From Rhodobacterales bacterium (GTDB lineage Bacteria > Pseudomonadota > Alphaproteobacteria > Rhodobacterales > Rhodobacteraceae): DNA of 18,974 nt. The stretch spans positions 1 through 18,974 of the forward strand of contig JANXPK010000221.1 of NCBI GenBank assembly GCA_025357355.1, given 5' to 3'. Below the pieces are notes generated by a model. That model ran no database searches. It was not told the origin of the DNA and worked only from the letters and a program-made list of their open reading frames with translations. Below, one piece after another: positions 14,550 to 18,974 of the stretch. Numbering within the stretch: position 1 is the first letter of the stretch; each line of letters opens with the position of its first letter. The translations under genes were made by a program, and so were the position numbers.

Positions 14550-16061
14550 ATGCTTGATCTGACCTACACATCCCCCAAACCCAAGGTCATCGCGGGAGCG
14601 CGTGACGACTGGGAACTGGTGATCGGGATGGAGATCCACGCTCAGGTCTCGTCCAACGCCAAACTGTTCTCCGGTGCCTCGACGCAGGTCGGGGCCGAGC
14701 CAAACTCCAACGTCGCCTTCGTTGATGCCGCGATGCCGGGTATGCTGCCGGTGATCAACGAGTTTTGCATCGAACAGGCGGTCCGCTCCGGGCTGGGGTT
14801 GAAGGCGAAGATCAACCTCGTCTCAGCCTTCGACCGCAAGAACTATTTCTACCCCGACCTGCCGCAAGGCTATCAGATCAGCCAGCTTTACCACCCCATC
14901 GTTAGCGAGGGCGAGGTTCTGGTCGAAATGGGCCCCGGTGTGGCGCGTCTGGTGCGGATCGAACGCATCCATCTGGAGCAGGACGCTGGCAAGTCGATCC
15001 ACGATATGGACCCCACCATGTCCTTTGTCGATTTCAACCGCACTGGCGTCGCCTTGATGGAGATCGTCTCGCGCCCCGACATTCGCGGACCGGAAGAGGC
15101 GGCGGCTTATGTGACCAAGCTGCGCCAGATCCTGCGCTAACTGGGCACCTGCGACGGCGACATGCAGCACGGCAATTTGCGGGCGGATGTCAACGTCTCG
15201 GTCTGCAGGCCGGGGCAGTATGAAAAGTATCAGGCCACGCAGAACTTTTCGCAACTCGGCACGCGCTGCGAGATCAAGAACATGAACTCGATGCGGTTCA
15301 TGACGCAGGCCATCGACTATGAGGCCCGCCGCCAGATCGCCATTCTGGAGGATGGCGGCAAGGTCGTGCAAGAGACGCGGCTTTATGATCCCGACAAGGG
15401 CGAGACCCGTAGCATGCGCAGCAAGGAAGAGGCGCATGACTACCGCTATTTCCCGTGCCCGGACCTGTTGCCGCTGGAGATTGATCAGGCCTGGGTCGAT
15501 GACATCGCCGCCGGGATGCCGGAACTGCCCGACGCCAAGAAAGCCCGCTTCATGGCCGATTTCGGGCTGACCGATTATGACGCCAGCGTCCTGACCGCTG
15601 ACCTCGACTCAGCGGGGTTCTTTGAGTCGGTGGCCAAGGGGCGCGATGGCAAGGCGGCGGCGAACTGGGTGATCAACGAGCTGTTCGGGCGGCTGAACAA
15701 GCAGGGCTTGGCCATTGCCGACAGCCCGGTTTCCACTGGGCAACTGGGGTCGGTGCTGGACCTGATCGGTTCGGGCGAAATCTCGGGCAAGATGGCCAAG
15801 GATCTGTTCGAGATCATCTGGACCGAGGGCGGCGATCCGTCAGAGATTGTGGCACGTGAGGGGATGAAACAGGTCACCGACACTGGAGCAATCGAGGCCG
15901 CAATTGACACCCTGATGGCGGCCAATCCCGATCAGGTCGAAAAGGCCCGGGCTAACCCGCGGCTGGCAGGCTGGTTCACCGGGCAGGTCTTGAAGGCGAC
16001 CGGGGGCAAAGCAAACCCGGCTGTGGTGGGTCAGATGGTGGCGGCAAAACTGGGGCTTTGA
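14550..16061 (+). pseudogene. gatB: GatB, Asp/Glu-tRNA amidotransferase subunit B, with in-frame stop
   Basis: The full frame would be 503 residues, the normal GatB length, but codon 197 (15138-15140) is TAA. GatB, with GatA and GatC, converts misacylated Glu-tRNA(Gln) and Asp-tRNA(Asn) to the amidated forms. ATG at 14550 follows GGAGGG (14540-14545). The first 196 codons include WELVIGMEIHAQ, FDRKNYFYPDLPQGYQISQ and the HLEQDAGKS/DFNRTG/PLMEIVS-type motifs, and end at KLRQILR. The same frame resumes at once with LGTCDGDMQHGNLRADVNVS and is intact to GKANPAVVGQMVAAKLGL, the C-terminal tail helix region. Homologues read ILRYLG here, so one base (TAT or TAC to TAA) explains the break. A restart at ATG 15162 would give a 299-residue piece lacking most of the catalytic cradle domain. 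It could be a sequencing error, a true nonsense mutation or readthrough. Confidence 0.9.
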
Positions 16062-16089
16062 GGGCGGCTATCTCGTTCGAACGGTCAGA

Positions 16090-16116
16090 CGGTCCGAACC
16101 GCGGACCGACGTGTTT
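16090..16116 (+). terminator. Probable terminator of gatB
   Basis: A perfect 7-bp stem, CGGTCCG (16090-16096) and CGGACCG (16102-16108), has an AACCG loop and is followed by ACGTGTTT. It starts 28 bases after the gatB stop. A 10-bp palindrome CGTTCGAACG lies just ahead (16074-16083). Confidence 0.55.
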
Positions 16117-16196
16117 ATATAACAATATCAATATTTTACGGTTTTGCGTTAACCTGATATTAGCCTTTGACCTGAGTCAGGCGCGCGACTTTGGGA

Positions 16197-16937
16197 TCAC
16201 AGCGGACCGTTCCGCCTTGGGTTGGGCGCAAAGGCGTCGTCAAGGCGGACAAACTGCACCCCGCGCGCCTTGAGTGCCAGGATCCCCTCGACCACCCCGG
16301 CCCCGGCGCTGTGGCGGGGTTGGTTGAAATGGGCGATGATGACGTCGCCGTCCTTGGCCGCCGCGATCTGCTTTGCCGCCACCCGTTCGGGCGCCATGGC
16401 CCCGTCGTCGCCGTTCAGCGAAAACCCGGCGATGCGGTAGCCTAGAGTCTGCGCCTCGGCGATGGCAGAGGCGTCATATTCCGCTGTTGCTCCGCGAAAC
16501 CATTGCGGCGCCGGGCTGCCGTCGGCCACGATATCCTGTGCGCCACCGGTGATTTCCTGGGTCACGGCCTCGGGCGAGCCCGCCGTGCGCAGACCGAAAA
16601 CCGTGGTCGGATAATCGACCGCCGGCAGGTGACGCGCGCCATGATCCTCGATCTCGAAAAGGTCGGGGCGGGCCTGCATCTCTGCCAGGGCGGCGGCGTT
16701 GCGGGCCAGCCATTTGCCGGTCACGAAGATGGTGGCCGGAATGGCGTTCTGTTCCAGCGCGTCGAGAATGCGGCGGTCCACGCTGCCGTCGCAGGCATCA
16801 AAGGTCAGGGCGACGCGGGCAGGCCCGACACGGGCGGGCAGGCGCAGGACAGGGGTCAGGAGTTTGGGGAGCGAGGCCGCCGAGACGGGAAGGGCGGCGC
16901 TTGCCAGAAGCCAAACCAGAATTGCAATTCGCCGCAT
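16197..16937 (-). CDS. Exported polysaccharide deacetylase (NodB-like, CE4)
   Basis: This 246-residue protein has a signal peptide (MRRIAILVWLLASAALPVSA, cut after residue 20 or so) and a NodB homology domain. Motif 1 is VALTFDACDG (42-51): Asp47 is kept but the usual second Asp of TFDD is Ala48, with Asp50 and Asp54 nearby. Motif 2 is HGARH (99-103), the metal-binding H-x3-H. RGATAEYD and GFSLNGDD correspond to later motifs, and VIIAHFNQPRH near the end gives the catalytic His region. Members deacetylate N-acetylated glycans in the envelope. The TFDAC form is a recognisable subgroup rather than clear inactivation. ATG at 16937 has GGAG 6 bases upstream; a GTG at 16949 is the alternative. It lies downstream of nrdJ on the same strand, separated by a terminator. 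Confidence 0.88.
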   Translation of the reverse strand: MRRIAILVWLLASAALPVSAASLPKLLTPVLRLPARVGPARVALTFDACDGSVDRRILDALEQNAIPATIFVTGKWLARNAAALAEMQARPDLFEIEDHGARHLPAVDYPTTVFGLRTAGSPEAVTQEITGGAQDIVADGSPAPQWFRGATAEYDASAIAEAQTLGYRIAGFSLNGDDGAMAPERVAAKQIAAAKDGDVIIAHFNQPRHSAGAGVVEGILALKARGVQFVRLDDAFAPNPRRNGPL

Positions 16938-17030
16938 TGTCCGCTCCACCAGATTGCCCGCTGTCTACGCCGGTGCGAGGTGCAGCGCCAGTCAACTGGT
17001 CGTGTGGATTTTTGCGCGGGCGTCGGGAGG

Positions 17031-17056
17031 GAAGAATTTTCGTACGAAAATTCTTC
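17031..17056. repeat. 26-bp perfect palindrome
   Basis: GAAGAATTTTCGT is followed directly by its reverse complement, giving 13-bp arms with no spacer, centred between 17043 and 17044. It lies in the gap between nrdJ and the deacetylase gene, followed by a GGCGCT/AGCGCC hairpin (17057-17075) and then the nrdJ terminator. As RNA it would need to open a small loop around GTAC. It may belong to a dispersed intergenic palindrome family or be a protein site. Confidence 0.8.
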
Positions 17057-17074
17057 GGCGCTTCGGGCGAGCGC

Positions 17075-17104
17075 CAAAGAAACGGCGGGTGAAGAACCCG
17101 CCGT
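17075..17104 (-). terminator. Intrinsic terminator of nrdJ
   Basis: Read on the minus strand, a perfect 9-bp stem (ACGGCGGGT with ACCCGCCGT, 17104-17096 and 17090-17082) with a TCTTC loop is followed by TTCTTTGG. It starts 23 bases past the nrdJ stop. Confidence 0.8.
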
Positions 17105-17127
17105 AAGCCTTTGTGATCAAGCGTAGA

Positions 17128-18974
17128 TCAGCTACACCCGCTCGTCCCGCCGCAGGTGTTGCACTTCATGCAGGTGCCGTTGCGCACCAGCGTGTAGTTG
17201 CCGCATTCGCCGCAGGGGTCGCCCTCGTAGCCCTGCATCTTGGCCTTGGAGCGTTGATCCATGCTGACCGTGCCCGAGCCGAGCGCGGTGGCGGTGTACA
17301 TGGCGGCGGCTGAGGCAAAGCCGGTCACGGCAGAGCGCGCGGTTTCGGGCACCAGCATGTTGAGGCTGGACATCGGATCGCCGACGCCGCCCAGCCCCTG
17401 CATGCCACCCATGCCGCCTTGCAGCACCACCAGCTCCTGCGGCAAGCGCTTGCGCAAATAGCCGGTGGAAGAGATCTGTTTCAGAACCTCAAGCCCGCGC
17501 GAGGCGGCGGCGTCGGACACCTCCGAGACGTTGCGCTTGCCCTCTTCGACGCCGCGACCAAGATCGTCGAACGAGGCGCCGGTCGGTTTGACATGGGCGA
17601 GGTCAGTGCGGTCAAGGTAGCTGATGGCCAGTTCGCGGAAGATGTAGTCGAGGATCGAGGTGGCGTTTTTGACCGAGTCGTTGCCCTGCACCATGCCCGC
17701 GGGTTCAAAGCGGGTGAAGGTGAACGCCTCGACATATTCCTCCAGCGGGACGCCGTATTGCAGGCCGACCGAGATGGCGATGGCGAAGTTGTTCATCATG
17801 GCGCGGAAGCCCGCACCTTCCTTGTGCATGTCGATGAAAATCTCGCCCAGACGACCGTCGACGTATTCGCCGGTGCGCAGATAGACCTTGTGGCCGCCGA
17901 CGATGGCCTTTTGGGTGTAGCCCTTGCGACGTTCGGGCAGTTTTTCGCGGTTGGTGCGGATGATCTCTTTGATGATGATCTTTTCGACGATCTTTTCGGC
18001 CAGAACGGCGGCCTTTTCCTGATTGGAGCCGGTGGCGAGCACCTCTTCGGCCTCTTCATCATCGGCGACCAAGGCCGAGGCGAGGGGCTGGCTGAGTTTG
18101 GAGCCGTCACGGTAAAGCGCATTGGCCTTGATGCCCAAGGACCACGACAGTTCATACGCCGCCAATGCGTCGGCGATGGTGGCGTCGTTCTGCATGTTGA
18201 TGGTCTTGGATATGGCGCCAGAAATGAACGACTGGGCGGCGGCCATCATGTGGATATGACTGTCGACCGACAGGAAGCGCTTGCCGATCTTGCCACAGGG
18301 ATTGGCGCAATCGAAGACGCTGTAGTGGTCTTTCTTGAGGAAGGGCGCGCCCTCCAACGTCATGGTGCCGACGATGTGGTCGTTGGCGGCCTGCACTTGC
18401 GCCCGGGTAAAGCCGAGGTGTTGCAAGAGGTCAAAGGCCGGATCAGACAGCCTCTCGGCCGGGATGCCAAGGGTTTTCGTGCAGAACTCCGTCCCCAGCG
18501 TCCATTGGTTGAACACAAAGCGGATGTCGAAGGCGGAGGGCAGGGCGGCTTCGACCTTTTCGATCTCACGCGGGCCGAAGCCGTGGCCGGTCAAGGAGGT
18601 GGTGTTGATGCCGGGGCAGTTGCCGATGGAGCCATGGCCGACGGCATAGGCGATGATCTCGGCGATCTGGGCGGAGGAATAACCGAGCTTTTCGAGCGCG
18701 GCGGGTACCGACAGGTTGATGATCTTGAAGTAACCGCCGCCTGCCAGCTTCTTGAACTTGACGAGGGCAAAGTCAGGCTCGATGCCGGTGGTGTCGCAAT
18801 CCATCACCAGACCGATGGTGCCGGTGGGTGCGACGACAGTGGTCTGCGCGTTGCGATAGCCGTGCGCGGTGCCAAGCTCAAGAGCGAGATCCCACGCGGC
18901 CTTCGCATGCGTGACGATGTCGGCCTGCGGGCAGCTTGCGTAATCGAGCGGCACAGGATTGACCGCGAGGTCTT
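17128..18974 (-). CDS. nrdJ: Adenosylcobalamin-dependent ribonucleoside-diphosphate reductase (C-terminal part)
   Basis: The 3' half, about 615 residues, of a class II ribonucleotide reductase. The frame stays open to the window edge at 18974, so the 5' part, including the N-terminal barrel and first active-site Cys, is outside. Class II enzymes make deoxyribonucleotides using coenzyme B12 with or without oxygen. Visible signatures are APTGTIGLVMDCDTTGIEPD, then GGGYFKIINLSVP, SFISGAISKTINMQND in the barrel core, and ALYRDGSKLSQPL. The Gly/Met-rich linker LQGGMGGMQGLGG leads to a Cys-rich end (CGECGNYTL, GTCMKCNTCGG, final GCS). The end has the spacing of a zinc ribbon plus the redox cysteines that re-reduce the active site. 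The TGA stop is followed by a strong terminator. The link to cobS in this window is by cofactor only. Confidence 0.95.
   Translation of the reverse strand, partial: DLAVNPVPLDYASCPQADIVTHAKAAWDLALELGTAHGYRNAQTTVVAPTGTIGLVMDCDTTGIEPDFALVKFKKLAGGGYFKIINLSVPAALEKLGYSSAQIAEIIAYAVGHGSIGNCPGINTTSLTGHGFGPREIEKVEAALPSAFDIRFVFNQWTLGTEFCTKTLGIPAERLSDPAFDLLQHLGFTRAQVQAANDHIVGTMTLEGAPFLKKDHYSVFDCANPCGKIGKRFLSVDSHIHMMAAAQSFISGAISKTINMQNDATIADALAAYELSWSLGIKANALYRDGSKLSQPLASALVADDEEAEEVLATGSNQEKAAVLAEKIVEKIIIKEIIRTNREKLPERRKGYTQKAIVGGHKVYLRTGEYVDGRLGEIFIDMHKEGAGFRAMMNNFAIAISVGLQYGVPLEEYVEAFTFTRFEPAGMVQGNDSVKNATSILDYIFRELAISYLDRTDLAHVKPTGASFDDLGRGVEEGKRNVSEVSDAAASRGLEVLKQISSTGYLRKRLPQELVVLQGGMGGMQGLGGVGDPMSSLNMLVPETARSAVTGFASAAAMYTATALGSGTVSMDQRSKAKMQGYEGDPCGECGNYTLVRNGTCMKCNTCGGTSGCS

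Noticed and set aside
15138..15140. Recoding of TAA as a sense codon in this genome
   Set aside because: The racemase-family gene ends naturally at TAA (1856-1858), no other complete gene here contains an in-frame TAA, and no selenocysteine or pyrrolysine element is visible (those use TGA or TAG).
15162..16061. An independent 299-residue gene starting at ATG 15162
   Set aside because: It begins inside a conserved GatB segment, in the same frame as the upstream part, and has no ribosome binding site. It is the remainder of gatB.
1..18974. tRNA, rRNA, CRISPR arrays, insertion sequences, phage genes or riboswitches
   Set aside because: None was recognised by eye. In particular, no cobalamin-riboswitch B12 box was noticed upstream of cobS; the nrdJ upstream region is outside the window.

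Overview
The window is a high-GC chromosomal segment of an alphaproteobacterium, most likely Rhodobacterales (Rhodobacteraceae or Roseobacter group). I base this on protein family content only: CobS-type aerobic cobaltochelatase, coenzyme B12-dependent ribonucleotide reductase, a J-domain/BolA divergent pair and malate synthase G. No rRNA, tRNA, CRISPR array, insertion sequence, integrase or phage gene was seen. It reads as ordinary core chromosome, not a mobile island.

Layout. At 1-498 (+) is the 3' part of an NADPH-dependent FMN reductase. A strong hairpin follows, then a minus-strand run: a small exported protein (537-938), an SNase-fold lipoprotein (1267-1701), an Asp/Glu racemase-family protein (1856-2554), a Dabb-domain protein (2640-2933) and cobS (2930-3907). 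The last two overlap by GTGA. Divergent from cobS are msrB with its own terminator (4102-4604) and a translationally coupled methyltransferase/glycosyltransferase pair (4706-7164). A J-domain protein (7185-7817, -) and a BolA-family gene (7888-8139, +) diverge from each other. Malate synthase glcB (8273-10423, -) diverges from an arsR-type regulator with two AHSA1/SRPBCC genes (10602-11853, +). These are followed by pepN (11912-14485) and gatB (14550-16061). Minus-strand genes close the window: a polysaccharide deacetylase (16197-16937) and the C-terminal part of nrdJ (17128-18974).

How the genes work together. cobS (cobalt insertion for B12) and nrdJ (a B12-dependent enzyme) link the two ends by cofactor, but they are 13 kb apart and not one operon. 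The J-domain and BolA proteins fit Fe-S or protein-quality roles, glcB fits glyoxylate use, and gatB fits Gln-tRNA/Asn-tRNA amidation.

The most notable observation is that gatB, normally required for growth where glutaminyl- or asparaginyl-tRNA is made by transamidation, carries an in-frame TAA at codon 197 where the family has Tyr. Everything before and after it is intact and in one frame. Other items worth a look are a 26-bp perfect palindrome beside the nrdJ terminator, a four-copy 11-bp tandem repeat at 1143-1186, a racemase-family protein without either canonical cysteine, and a glycosyltransferase with an extra C-terminal domain resembling a winged helix. I did not find a convincing new multi-gene system.
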